Origin: Lederbergia citri
Lineage (GTDB): Bacteria > Bacillota > Bacilli > Bacillales > Bacillaceae_C
DNA: 64,000 nucleotides
Direction: 5' to 3'
NCBI RefSeq assembly: GCF_018343625.1
Contig: NZ_JAGYPG010000002.1
Coordinates: 1,407,280-1,471,279 of the forward strand
The notes under the pieces are model-generated. The model saw only the letters and a program-made list of their open reading frames with translations, was not told the DNA's origin and searched no databases. Position 1 is the first letter of the stretch. The number at the start of each line of letters is the position of its first letter. Positions 1 through 8,438 of this stretch are shown piece by piece. The translations under genes were made by a program, and so were the position numbers.

Positions 1-213
1 ATTCGTTTATATACGGTTCCAAGTGCCAGTTCTGGACCCCAAATTGCTTTAGCAATAGATGAGCCACATGAATTTGACCGCATTCAAACGATAAAAGGGA
101 TTCAAGTGGCGTTTGATCCAAGCGTAACAGGCACCGATATCTTAACATTGGATATAGAGGAAAATGAAAACGGGTCGGGATTAGTTTTAACTATTCCAGG
201 AAGTTATTCTTGA
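1..213 (+). CDS. HesB/IscA-like protein, C-terminal part (5' end outside window)
   Basis: The reading frame is open from the first base and ends with TGA at 211-213, giving about 70 C-terminal residues. The stretch SGPQIALAIDEP followed by D.I..IKGIQVAFDP resembles the GGPxxGLALDEP segment of HesB-like (IscA-fold) proteins, which in iron-sulfur scaffold relatives carries a cysteine or selenocysteine just before GGP. Here that position reads SASSG, so the usual metal-binding cysteine is not visible in the part seen. It lies 15 bp upstream of a rhodanese gene and is probably cotranscribed with it. Family assignment is from motif similarity only. Confidence 0.6.
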   Translation: MRLYTVPSASSGPQIALAIDEPHEFDRIQTIKGIQVAFDPSVTGTDILTLDIEENENGSGLVLTIPGSYS

Positions 214-228
214 AAGGAGAATGGTAGC

Positions 229-570
229 ATGAATATAAAGGTGATTACACCCGGGGAATTATTTCAAAAAATGAGCGCACACGAAAAGGTAACCCTTTTA
301 GACGTAAGAGCTGAGGAAAAGTACCATGATTTTCATATAGATGGACCCAAGGTCGATAGTTACAATATACATAAGGAAGAAATCTTCAATCTTGAGGAGG
401 CCGAAAATCTGGCTAATGAGTCCTTACCAAAAGACAAAGAAATCATCGTGACATGTACAACTGGAAATTCCGCCACAAAATGTGCGAACGTTTTATCTGC
501 GCGCAACTACAATGTTACTGTTTTGGAAGGTGGCATTACGGCATGGAAGGAATATCTAAAAACGAAATAA
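229..570 (+). CDS. Rhodanese-domain sulfurtransferase-like protein
   Basis: This 113-residue single-domain protein has the rhodanese layout: LLDVRAEEKYHDFHI near residues 23-37, then the active-site loop CTTGNSA at 76-82 with the persulfide-forming Cys76, then the C-terminal VLEGGITAWK. Such proteins carry sulfane sulfur on the loop cysteine and pass it to acceptors. The ATG follows AAAGGAGA at good spacing. The position directly behind a HesB-like gene fits a sulfur-handling pair, which is inference. The length is normal for a single rhodanese domain in the cytoplasm. Confidence 0.88.
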   Translation: MNIKVITPGELFQKMSAHEKVTLLDVRAEEKYHDFHIDGPKVDSYNIHKEEIFNLEEAENLANESLPKDKEIIVTCTTGNSATKCANVLSARNYNVTVLEGGITAWKEYLKTK

Positions 571-913
571 GAGTACACTTGGCTCTAGCGGACTACCTAA
601 TGTTACAATTCCGATTGTGTCACCAGGCAGCAAAATCGGCGGCCTTATTACCATAAGGTCCTCCCTCCAGCTCTGTATCATTGGAGGAAGGCTGCACATA
701 ACCTAGGAATGAATAGGGACCATTTTCTTCTTCCTTTTTCCCTCATTAAAATGGCAAATCCTTCATTTTTCAAATAGACTTTTTTTCATTGCATCATGTT
801 CAACTCTTAGGGAGATAATAAATTCATAGACTGTAAGAGTGATTAGTTGACAGAATTTACGTTTTATTAAATGATGGATACAAAATATTCAGATTATGAG
901 AGGGGTTATCGAA
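571..913. other. Intergenic region without a gene
   Basis: I see no credible coding sequence here. A short inverted repeat (CCTCCA at about 665-670 with TGGAGG at 682-687) lacks a T-tract, so I do not call it a terminator. A perfect TTGACA hexamer at 847-852 may be the -35 of the following reductase gene, but its -10 is weak. Confidence 0.5.
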
Positions 914-1858
914 ATGAAGTATCGCAGACTAGGACGTTCAGGTTTAAAAGTAAGTGAAATCAGTTTAGGCAGTTGGCTTACCTATGGTAAATCGGTTGAG
1001 GATAATACCGCTGAAAAGACAATCCATAAAGCGTATGAACTCGGAATAAACTTTTTTGATTCCGCCAACGTGTATGAGCGTGGTGAAGCTGAAAAGGTAA
1101 TGGGTAAGGCTTTGAAGGAGTATCCGCGTGAATCTTACGTAATTACGACGAAAGCGTTTGGACCAATGGGAGATGGACCAAATGACCGCGGTCTTTCCCG
1201 TAAACACATCTTCGAGCAAGTACATAACAGCCTCAAACGGTTAGATTTGGATTATGTCGATGTCTTTTATTGCCACAGGTACGATACAGAAACTCCTGTT
1301 GATGAAACATTGCGCGTCATTGACGACCTCATTCGCCAAGGAAAAATCCTCTATGCAGGGGTCAGTGAGTGGAGTGCCGCCCAAATTGAAGAAGCAGTTG
1401 GAATCGCAGATAAATATTTACTCGATCGCATCGTTGTGAATCAGCCGCTATATAATATGCTGAGTCGCAATATTGAAAAGGAAGTCATTCCTGTTTCTGA
1501 AAAATACGGTATTTCCCAAGTTGTCTACTCACCGCTCGGTCAAGGAATGTTGACTGGTAAATATAAAAGTGGAAGTGTTCCGGAAGATAGCCGTGCTGCC
1601 AATGATGAAATCAATTCTTCTGTCACAAATTATTTTAGCGAAACCAATTTTGCTAAAGTTGAAAAATTAGCAGTAATCGCAAAAGAAATCAACACAACCC
1701 TTCCTGCCTTAGCCCTTGCATGGGTATTGAGACAGCCGAACGTTGCAAGCGCACTTGTAGGAGCAAGCCGTCCGGAACAAATCGAAGCGAATGTTGAGGG
1801 TGCTAAGTTAGAACTTCCAGCGGATGTTGTTGAAAAAATAGATAAAATTTTAGCTTAA
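914..1858 (+). CDS. Aldo/keto reductase, Kv-beta-like family
   Basis: This NADPH-dependent oxidoreductase has a TIM-barrel fold. Counted from the ATG at 914, the catalytic tetrad is visible: Asp49 and Tyr54 in FFDSANVYERGE, Lys80 in VITTKAFG and His121 in VFYCHRYD. The C-terminal VGASRPEQIEANV is the usual nucleotide-binding segment. The sequence is closest in feel to the voltage-gated potassium channel beta-subunit-like aldo/keto reductases; its substrate cannot be read. The frame also allows an ATG at 896, but AGAGGGG lies correctly upstream of 914, so 914 is preferred (314 aa). It is a single-gene unit followed by a hairpin terminator. Confidence 0.88.
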   Translation: MKYRRLGRSGLKVSEISLGSWLTYGKSVEDNTAEKTIHKAYELGINFFDSANVYERGEAEKVMGKALKEYPRESYVITTKAFGPMGDGPNDRGLSRKHIFEQVHNSLKRLDLDYVDVFYCHRYDTETPVDETLRVIDDLIRQGKILYAGVSEWSAAQIEEAVGIADKYLLDRIVVNQPLYNMLSRNIEKEVIPVSEKYGISQVVYSPLGQGMLTGKYKSGSVPEDSRAANDEINSSVTNYFSETNFAKVEKLAVIAKEINTTLPALALAWVLRQPNVASALVGASRPEQIEANVEGAKLELPADVVEKIDKILA

Positions 1859-1865
1859 GTGGTTG

Positions 1866-1905
1866 AAGCTCCCTGACTCTAGTTAGAGAATGGGAGCTTT
1901 TCGTA
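1866..1905 (+). terminator. Rho-independent terminator after the aldo/keto reductase
   Basis: AAGCTCCC (1866-1873) pairs with GGGAGCTT (1892-1899), with an inner CTCT/AGAG stem. The T-tract is short. Confidence 0.65.
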
Positions 1906-1969
1906 TAAACATCTTGTGCAGATTGAATTCGGAAAATTTAGAATAGACTAAGTAATTTTTTGCAGACTT

Positions 1970-1978
1970 TGGTATAAT
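1970..1978 (+). promoter_or_regulatory. Probable extended -10 promoter of dacB
   Basis: TGGTATAAT matches the extended -10 element TGnTATAAT, about 52 bp upstream of the dacB ATG. No good -35 is visible, which is tolerated with an extended -10. Confidence 0.45.
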
Positions 1979-2029
1979 AATTATAAAAGGATATCTCATA
2001 GCAAAAAATACATATAATAGGGGTTCAAT

Positions 2030-3634
2030 ATGGCAGGATATTTTTCTAAATACAAAATAGCTATGAAAATTAGCATCTTAATGGCTGTTCTTCTTTTCAT
2101 ACCCGGAACTCAATCCATGGCAAAATCAGACACCCCGGTAGTCATAAATAAGTTACCTACATTACGGCTGATCACATTGAGTGAGAAAAGATTGGCGATT
2201 GCTGCGGTTGTTTTGCCTGAAGAAGTGAAAGAGTCCAAACCGCTATCAAAGAAAATTGAAGAAATTTTACAAGATCCCCGTCTTGAAGGGGCGGTCACGG
2301 GTGTCAGTATTAGAAAAGCAAGTGATGGAGAACTGATTTATTCGAATTTCGGTGATACGCGTTTACGGCCGGCTTCTAATTTGAAAATGATAACGGCCGC
2401 TGTTGCATTGGAGACGCTTGGACCTGGGTATCAATTTAAAACAGAAGTATTAACGGATGGAAAAGTAAAGAATCGGGTGCTGGATGGAAATGTGTATTTA
2501 AAAGGAAAAGGGGACCCGACCTTAAGAAAGGCAGATTTCGATCAGTTTGCCCGTAAGCTTAAAAATAAAGGCATCGATCAAATCAATGGTGATTTAATTG
2601 GAGATGATCGGTGGTATGACAATGTGCGCCATTCACAAGGGTTGAATGTGTCGAACGAAAATAATTATTACGGTGCTCAAATATCAGCACTTACTTTATC
2701 CCCGAATGATGATTTTGATGCAGGAACAATCCTTATCGAAGTCGCGCCTGGGGATAAAAATGGTGCCAGTCCAAATGTGATTTTGAAACCTGAAACGGAT
2801 TATCTAAAAATCATTAATAAAGCGAAAACCGGAAATAAGGGAGAAACGGATACGCTGACTATTGATCGAGTACATGGCACAAACCAAATCATCATTGAAG
2901 GAACGATTCCTCTTGAAGGAAAAAGCGTGGGTGAGATACTTTCTGTATGGGAGCCGACTGGCTATGCATTGGATGTTTTTAAAAAGTCATTAGAAGAACA
3001 AGGAATAAAATTAAATGATGCCGTCAATATGAAGATAGACGAAACACCCGAAATCGCGCAAATGTTAACTTCCAAAAAATCAATGACATTGGAAGAGTTA
3101 TTATTACCTTTTATGAAATTAAGCAATAATATCCACGGTGAAACACTTGTAAAAGAAATGGGGAAAGTGATTTACGGAGAAGGCAGTTGGGATGTTGGCC
3201 TAAGAGTAATCGGTGAAACCGTTGCAAAATTAGGTGTGAATCGGAATAATGTAAAAATTGAAGATGGATCAGGCTTATCTCATAGTAATTTGATTCCTCC
3301 GAATGAACTGACAAGGATGTTATATGAAATTCAGAAAAAAGATTGGTTTCCCATTTTCGAAACATCCCTGCCAGGAGTAGGAGAATATGGTCGCTTTGGC
3401 AGCGGAACTCTGGGCTATCGAATGGCTGAGAGCGCAGCAAACGGAAAAGTGCATGCAAAAACGGGCTCGTTAGACGGGGTTAGTACTCTGTCAGGATACG
3501 TCACAACAGAAGATAATGAAAAACTTGTTTTTTCGATCATGATAAATAATTTTATCAGAGGGTATATATCTGAGATCCAAGACCAAATTGTGATGATGTT
3601 GGCGGAGCATCGGTTTGATGGTGACGGGAAATGA
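2030..3634 (+). CDS. dacB: D-alanyl-D-alanine carboxypeptidase/endopeptidase, S13 (PBP4 type)
   Basis: This class-C low-molecular-weight penicillin-binding protein trims or cleaves peptidoglycan peptides outside the membrane. A hydrophobic N-terminal segment (about residues 12-30) is the export signal. The three active-site motifs are in order: SNLK (116-119, nucleophile Ser116), SNN (365-367) and KTG (477-479, in HAKTGSLDG). The long insertion between the first two motifs is typical of the S13 family. At 534 aa it is somewhat longer than B. subtilis DacC (PBP4a), its likely counterpart. The ATG follows AGGGG at suitable spacing. It is monocistronic, with its own promoter and a strong terminator. 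Confidence 0.92.
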   Translation: MAGYFSKYKIAMKISILMAVLLFIPGTQSMAKSDTPVVINKLPTLRLITLSEKRLAIAAVVLPEEVKESKPLSKKIEEILQDPRLEGAVTGVSIRKASDGELIYSNFGDTRLRPASNLKMITAAVALETLGPGYQFKTEVLTDGKVKNRVLDGNVYLKGKGDPTLRKADFDQFARKLKNKGIDQINGDLIGDDRWYDNVRHSQGLNVSNENNYYGAQISALTLSPNDDFDAGTILIEVAPGDKNGASPNVILKPETDYLKIINKAKTGNKGETDTLTIDRVHGTNQIIIEGTIPLEGKSVGEILSVWEPTGYALDVFKKSLEEQGIKLNDAVNMKIDETPEIAQMLTSKKSMTLEELLLPFMKLSNNIHGETLVKEMGKVIYGEGSWDVGLRVIGETVAKLGVNRNNVKIEDGSGLSHSNLIPPNELTRMLYEIQKKDWFPIFETSLPGVGEYGRFGSGTLGYRMAESAANGKVHAKTGSLDGVSTLSGYVTTEDNEKLVFSIMINNFIRGYISEIQDQIVMMLAEHRFDGDGK

Positions 3635-3651
3635 GGATATGGGTTATAAGT

Positions 3652-3684
3652 GGGATTCACCTGATGGGGTGAATCCCTTTTTTT
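3652..3684 (+). terminator. Rho-independent terminator after dacB
   Basis: GGGATTCACC (3652-3661) pairs perfectly with GGTGAATCCC (3668-3677) and is followed by seven T. Confidence 0.93.
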
Positions 3685-3800
3685 GTTTTCTTGACGGGGA
3701 TGTCAAACTTCCGAGAGGTGGGCACCTTTTTGCCGGAGTTGACATCGTTACCGGGGAGTTTTGACTTTTTTCTGGAGGATTGTATCGTTTTTCCGGTTGT
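3685..3800. repeat. Degenerate tandem repeat block of about 20-23 bp units
   Basis: Successive units share the shape CCGGGG/CCGGAG, then TTGACATCG or a relative, then TTTTT. Examples begin near 3734, 3751 and 3772. Both GC-rich cores and T-runs recur. I recognise this only as a non-coding repeat style, not as a named element. Confidence 0.5.
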
Positions 3801-3888
3801 ATATAATGGAGAAAACGTCTTCCAATAGCCAATTTCGTATTAGAATAGCAACCCTATCTAATTCAGTACTTTTATCAATATCCATTCT

Positions 3889-4301
3889 TTATAAGTCTAT
3901 TTTTTTAATGTACCTGTCAAGTTCATTAGATACTAGAATATCATATTTCTATTTGATACATTCATTCCAAACTCTGGTTCTTTATAATTTGGCCTATCCC
4001 TAAGTAAATCATTGGGTTCTAAGAAAGCCTTAGCAGGCATTAAAAATACTTCAGGTTCTGCATCTCATGAAAATATTACAAGGGCGACGTAAAAATTATT
4101 CTGTTGAGCATCCATATGCTTCTTTAAAATTAAAACATACTCCGTAGGCCTTCTTATAGACTTTACAAAGACCCCTATATTTTTTCCTTCTACTACTTTC
4201 ACTAAAAAGGTTTTATTCTTTTCAAGAATTTGACCATTATATTCTTTAAACTTTTCTTTCGCAATTTCCCTTGCTTTTAGATAAAAATCTTGAAAACTAT
4301 T
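3889..4301 (-). pseudogene. Decayed gene of unknown function
   Basis: The minus-strand frame reads protein-like sequence (for example KTFLVKVVEGKNIGVFVKS and PTEYVLILKKHMDAQQNN) until an in-frame TGA at 4065-4067. It continues in the same frame with DAEPEVFLMPAKAFLEPND, then needs a one-base frameshift near 3938 to reach DILVSNELDRYIKKIDL and a stop at 3889-3891. A TAA interrupts it upstream at 4302-4304 and no start codon is left. This pattern (coding-like segments joined by a stop and a shift) is best read as a dead gene about 135 codons long or longer. I do not recognise the family. Confidence 0.55.
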
Positions 4302-4391
4302 TTATTGAATGATTAGAGCCTGAAAAAACATTATGGGATACAGGATTGGAATGATTTTAGGGTTGCGGAGAATGAGGATGCGTATATAGGT

Positions 4392-4441
4392 TAGATTTAT
4401 TCACTTGCCAAAAAACTGTATTTGGCAAGTGAATAAATCTA
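4392..4441. repeat. Perfect 21-bp inverted repeat with 8-nt loop
   Basis: The left arm (4392-4412, starting TAGATTTATTCAC) is the exact reverse complement of the right arm (4421-4441). There is no T-tract of terminator quality. It lies 95 bp beyond the last gene of the defence operon and could act as a bidirectional transcript end or mark an element boundary. Confidence 0.85.
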
Positions 4442-4535
4442 TTTAAAAATAAACAATGAGAGACCTTTGATCTTTAAATGTCTATTCTTTAAAGTATTTT
4501 CTACTTTAGTATCATTCTATTTAGATAGCTTTTCC

Positions 4536-5450
4536 TTAAATCAATGAAACTGTTAAATCTTTATACTCCAACCCATCGAGGTCTATTGTATAATTGATTT
4601 TGACTACGTTTTGCGGGATTCCATAGTCAGCGAACCTCTCTCTGATAATCGTCGGAAATCGTTCATTTACATCATAAAGACGCATTTCAAGTAACTTATA
4701 TTTCCGGTTTCTCCCTGTGGAATACTTTTCATAGCCCCCACAAATTAACGATTCTTCTATCTTATTCCGATCTGCTCCTGCCTTTACTAGCATTTCAACA
4801 AGGTCGTCAATAGACGTTCCATGGGCAGACTCTTCAAATCGCAAGAAAAAGATCTTTATATCTTTTCCAGCCTGCAACTGGAACTGACTGCTGATTTGAA
4901 TCATTGAATCATACCGCATCGTTGTCGACTTTACTTCATAATCCATATCATTGCTCTCAAAGTCTACTGATCCGTTAATCTGGCCAATCCAGTTTACTTC
5001 CTTTCCATTTGTAATTAAATAATAGTATGCAACCATTTCGCCTAAAACGTTATAAGGTGAGCTATCAACATTTCTATTCCCCAAAAGCTCTTTCATCTGT
5101 TCCCACCACTTTAGGGGGGCTTTTACTATTTTCTCTCTTTCTATTCCTTTTTCCCCAGGATCAACAAGTGCACCACAGATATTGGCAAATTCGTTCCTTA
5201 GGTGTTCCATATCGCTTGAAAGATATAAAAAGTTAATCCGTCTGCCATCAATTTCATATTCTTCAGTAGCATACCGCACATTCGAAAAACGCTCATTGAT
5301 TTTAACGTCTGGTGATACCTCTATAACTACTCCATAACTTGTGCCAATCCGAAGTACATAGGCAGGATAATTACCGACCTCTGTAAGAGGGAGAGCTCTT
5401 CCACTTCTTAAAGATGCAAATCCACTTCGGATTTCCTGTACAAGTCTCAT
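4536..5450 (-). CDS. DUF4420-type PD-(D/E)XK nuclease of the Z1/GHKL restriction-like operon
   Basis: This 304-residue protein matches the DUF4420 PD-(D/E)XK group in shape. Conserved positions visible are GEM around Glu138, Asp163 in GSVDFES and the ExK pair Glu172/Lys174 in YEVKST, as expected for a metal-dependent nuclease core. It is the last gene of a six-gene operon; its ATG overlaps the stop of the methyltransferase (ATGA). In related operons this protein is taken to be the DNA-cutting subunit, with the two ATPases controlling it. That role is inference from family and context. Calling the fold is fairly safe; activity is unproven. Confidence 0.75.
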   Translation of the reverse strand: MRLVQEIRSGFASLRSGRALPLTEVGNYPAYVLRIGTSYGVVIEVSPDVKINERFSNVRYATEEYEIDGRRINFLYLSSDMEHLRNEFANICGALVDPGEKGIEREKIVKAPLKWWEQMKELLGNRNVDSSPYNVLGEMVAYYYLITNGKEVNWIGQINGSVDFESNDMDYEVKSTTMRYDSMIQISSQFQLQAGKDIKIFFLRFEESAHGTSIDDLVEMLVKAGADRNKIEESLICGGYEKYSTGRNRKYKLLEMRLYDVNERFPTIIRERFADYGIPQNVVKINYTIDLDGLEYKDLTVSLI

Positions 5451-6808
5451 CTAACAACCTCCTTTGCAATACTCAAATTTTCCTTCATTGCTTTTGCTAT
5501 TGCTTTTGACATCAACGGAGGAACGGCATTTCCTATTTGTTTAAATGCATCACTCATCGTGCAATTAAATACAAAGTCGTCAGGGAAAGATTGAAGACGC
5601 GCTGCTTCTCTCACGGTTATACCGCGTGGTTCCCAAGGATGAATATGGCTATAAGTATCTGTTCCTAGATGGGCAACTACTGTATGTGAAGGTTTCCATG
5701 GATCTAATTTACGCCATTTGCTAATGAATTTATCTGCTGAGTATGGAGGAACAAATTCTTTTTTGATCTTTTTGTATTCTTCAGGATGGTCTTTCTGATT
5801 TACTTTCCTCTCTTTTAATGCTTTTTTTAAGTGGACATTAGCAATTTCAAGTGCATTCAGATAATTGTCACCAGGCGCCATATCATTAAATATCTTAAAA
5901 TCTCTTATTGTCTTCCTAAAAGCATGTCCACTTACCTTGCCAGACATAGAACGCATTTGTTTTTGAAAATTATTTTGCGGTTCAAGTTTATATGGTAACC
6001 TGACATTTAATTTTACTGGAACATACGGCTGATCCGGATCAGAGAATAACGAGGGCAAATCTGAGAATGCATCCCCTACGGTGACCCATTTAGGAGCATC
6101 ATCAGCAGGTTTGTTCGGTTCCCTGAAAAATTTGGAACTCATAAAACTTGGAAATCTTGCTTCATTTTGGGTTCGATAATCACTGTGTCTGTTGTGCGAA
6201 GGAACTGGCATTTGCAAAAGTTCCCCTACTTCTTTTTTAACAGCCATCACGATTACCCTTTCCCTAATCTGAGGAACTCCATAATCTGCAGAATTCAGTA
6301 TGGTCCAGACTGAATCATAGCCGTTTTCCTCGAGAATTTCACATACTGTATGGGGGATATTCTCACCATTATAATTTACTGAATCTGGGACATTTTCCAT
6401 CACAACTGCCTGTGCATCAAGTTTGAGGGCAAAGCGGAGAAAATCTTGGTATAGTTGCCCCCGAGAATCAAGATGAAAAGAGCGATTCTCCCCGAGTGAA
6501 TTCAGCTTTGCACGTCCAGCTATTGAATAGGCTTGACAAGGCGGACCTCCAATTACTACGGGCCTAGTTTTTACGTCGAAATTTAGGATATCCACTCTGC
6601 TTTTCGTTATATCTTCACAGAGGTGTTCATGATCAATCCCGTTTCGCCAAAAGAGATTGTAGGAAGCCGTAGTTGCAGCTGCCTGATCAATTTCAATCCC
6701 GCCAGCAATTATAAACCCGGCATTTTGAAAACCAAGCGCCAATCCCCCGCACCCGGAAAATAAATCAAGTACGCTGTATTGCTCTGTATGTTTCATTGAA
6801 GTATTCAA
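5447..6808 (-). CDS. DNA (cytosine-5) methyltransferase of the Z1/GHKL operon
   Basis: This 453-residue C5 methyltransferase transfers a methyl group from SAM to cytosine in a specific DNA site. Motif I is DLFSGCGGLALGF (15-27), motif IV is GGPPCQAYS with nucleophile Cys91, motif VI is ENVP, motif VIII includes QIRERV, and the C-terminal QIGNAVPP is motif X. The target-recognition region lies between about residues 200 and 380. The proposed start is TTG at 6808, four bases after AAGGAG and inside the upstream gene by 44 bp; ATG at 6796 is the alternative. In this operon it probably marks self DNA against the DUF4420 nuclease. Confidence 0.92.
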   Translation of the reverse strand: MNTSMKHTEQYSVLDLFSGCGGLALGFQNAGFIIAGGIEIDQAAATTASYNLFWRNGIDHEHLCEDITKSRVDILNFDVKTRPVVIGGPPCQAYSIAGRAKLNSLGENRSFHLDSRGQLYQDFLRFALKLDAQAVVMENVPDSVNYNGENIPHTVCEILEENGYDSVWTILNSADYGVPQIRERVIVMAVKKEVGELLQMPVPSHNRHSDYRTQNEARFPSFMSSKFFREPNKPADDAPKWVTVGDAFSDLPSLFSDPDQPYVPVKLNVRLPYKLEPQNNFQKQMRSMSGKVSGHAFRKTIRDFKIFNDMAPGDNYLNALEIANVHLKKALKERKVNQKDHPEEYKKIKKEFVPPYSADKFISKWRKLDPWKPSHTVVAHLGTDTYSHIHPWEPRGITVREAARLQSFPDDFVFNCTMSDAFKQIGNAVPPLMSKAIAKAMKENLSIAKEVVR

Positions 6809-7484
6809 AAAGCTCCTTTACATATTCTGTTTCCCCGCCAATTGTCAAGGCAGGCTCGATAACTTTTGTCCGAGCAGTGTTTAGGCGCATAACCTTACGA
6901 AACATCTCCGTAGTATGATTATCCGGATCCTCTTCGGCTAAACGGCCAAAATGCCTCATCAGTTCCCTAGAAAGAGAGACTCGATATCCACCCGTTCCTG
7001 GACGTTCTACTAATTGGACAACGGTATCAGTCGTATTATGTTTCAGTATTTCATAGGTATCATCGACGCTTCCTTGCCAAGAAAGATGGATATACCACCA
7101 AAGGACTTTTACCCAAATCCTCCTAGATTCCTGATAGAATCGTGGTGCTTTCAGCCCGTCCCAACGACGTTCCACAATATCTGGAATCAATTTCATTGAA
7201 ATATACCGCCAAAAGTCGTCATCTGAAGCTTCTCGCTCCGTAACTCTATTCTCAATAGTTAAATACTTATAGAGTTCAAGGGAAAAAAACAGATCAAATT
7301 TATAATAGTTACCTTTTTGCTCTCCCTGTGACGCTAATTGCTTTATTGCCCTTTCTTCAATGCCTAGAAGATGTTCCCTTTGCGACTGACTATATTCTGA
7401 TAACTTCCCTAGAGAAACCTTGCCAGTTTCCTGCCAAGTTGCAAAAAGTTCTTCGGCTTCCTTCCTTGTTATTCTTCCAATCAT
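6765..7484 (-). CDS. Uncharacterised subunit of the Z1/GHKL operon (239 aa)
   Basis: I do not recognise a catalytic motif. The protein is mostly helical by eye, rich in aromatic and charged residues, with no signal peptide or membrane segment. It resembles the DUF6339-like small proteins that I recall from such operons, but this is weak. It has a good ribosome binding site (GGGGTGAT before ATG 7484) and its 3' end overlaps the methyltransferase start, so translation is coupled. Its fixed place between the second unknown protein and the methyltransferase suggests a structural or specificity role in the same complex, which is inference. Confidence 0.7.
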   Translation of the reverse strand: MIGRITRKEAEELFATWQETGKVSLGKLSEYSQSQREHLLGIEERAIKQLASQGEQKGNYYKFDLFFSLELYKYLTIENRVTEREASDDDFWRYISMKLIPDIVERRWDGLKAPRFYQESRRIWVKVLWWYIHLSWQGSVDDTYEILKHNTTDTVVQLVERPGTGGYRVSLSRELMRHFGRLAEEDPDNHTTEMFRKVMRLNTARTKVIEPALTIGGETEYVKELFEYFNETYRAIQRT

Positions 7485-7490
7485 AACTTA

Positions 7491-8435
7491 TCACCCCACA
7501 AACCTGCTGTATAAATCTTCCCTTATTGTCCTTGCCAGCTTTTCTGAGCTTGATGTGTCCCAACCGAACGTGTTTAGAAAATAATAGATTGCCTCTCCGA
7601 TGGATCCCTTTTCAACATTTTGTCCAATTTTGATATCAGCCCAATCTTGGCTTTGACCGAGTTCGTTAATTATGATCTGGAAAGAGGAGGCTAGGATTTC
7701 TATTAACAAGGGAGATTGAGCAATTCCCTTCCTAAGGTTAAGATCCTTTGCATATCTATGTTTAAGGTTTAAGTAAATACGAACATTTTCCTGATCAAAT
7801 AAGTCGATCATCGGATCAGTCCAATTACATTCTACCCACCAAAGGGGCTTAGCAGGATCCTCTATCTCAACAATCGGAAACTCAGAACCCTCACCATCAA
7901 TGTAAAGGGTTTTACTGTCCAATACGCCAAGTATTGTGCCTACTTTAGTGGCATAGCCTGGTTCCGACCATTTGCCGGGATTCTCTAGATAAAGGACCGT
8001 TTCAATAACTACTGAACCACGTAATTGTCCGGGTTTATATGTGACTTCAATATCAAATTCTCTAGGTCCAACCTCATCGGCCACAATTGTAGAGAGTGGT
8101 TCAATGCTTCTCATACTTGAACTGCGAGAATACCAATTTACGGCAATGCCAAGGCGCGAGTCTTTGGTTGCTACTCCTGATGATCCAAACAGAAAACCAG
8201 GGTTTTCGAGACTACATCGTTGACGAATAGTCAAATCGTGGATATTAGGATCCCATATTCCCTCTTTATCATTCATTAAGTAAACATTGGGCTTTTCTTC
8301 TCCCTCTTCTGCAAGAGTAAAAGTCCGCTCTTCTTCTTCGAAATAATGAGAAAACATTACAGGTTCCACTTCATAACCGATTTTTTTGAACAAATTTTCG
8401 TCTATGGAACGATATAACGGTATTGTATTCTGCAT
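7491..8435 (-). CDS. Uncharacterised subunit of the Z1/GHKL operon (314 aa)
   Basis: No known motif could be identified. The N-terminal two thirds look beta-rich (for example REFDIEVTYKPGQLRGSVVIETVLYL near residues 125-150) and the C-terminal third helical. There is no export signal. The gene starts at ATG 8435 behind GGAGGAG, 3 bp after the GHKL gene, and is followed 6 bp later by the 239-aa gene. In related restriction-like operons, unknown proteins at this place could bind DNA or join nuclease to ATPase; this remains a guess. Confidence 0.7.
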   Translation of the reverse strand: MQNTIPLYRSIDENLFKKIGYEVEPVMFSHYFEEEERTFTLAEEGEEKPNVYLMNDKEGIWDPNIHDLTIRQRCSLENPGFLFGSSGVATKDSRLGIAVNWYSRSSSMRSIEPLSTIVADEVGPREFDIEVTYKPGQLRGSVVIETVLYLENPGKWSEPGYATKVGTILGVLDSKTLYIDGEGSEFPIVEIEDPAKPLWWVECNWTDPMIDLFDQENVRIYLNLKHRYAKDLNLRKGIAQSPLLIEILASSFQIIINELGQSQDWADIKIGQNVEKGSIGEAIYYFLNTFGWDTSSSEKLARTIREDLYSRFVG

Positions 8436-8438
8436 ATT

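Noticed and set aside
3761..4003. Plus-strand frame after dacB
   Set aside because: It overlaps the minus-strand decayed gene and has the composition of AT-rich noise.
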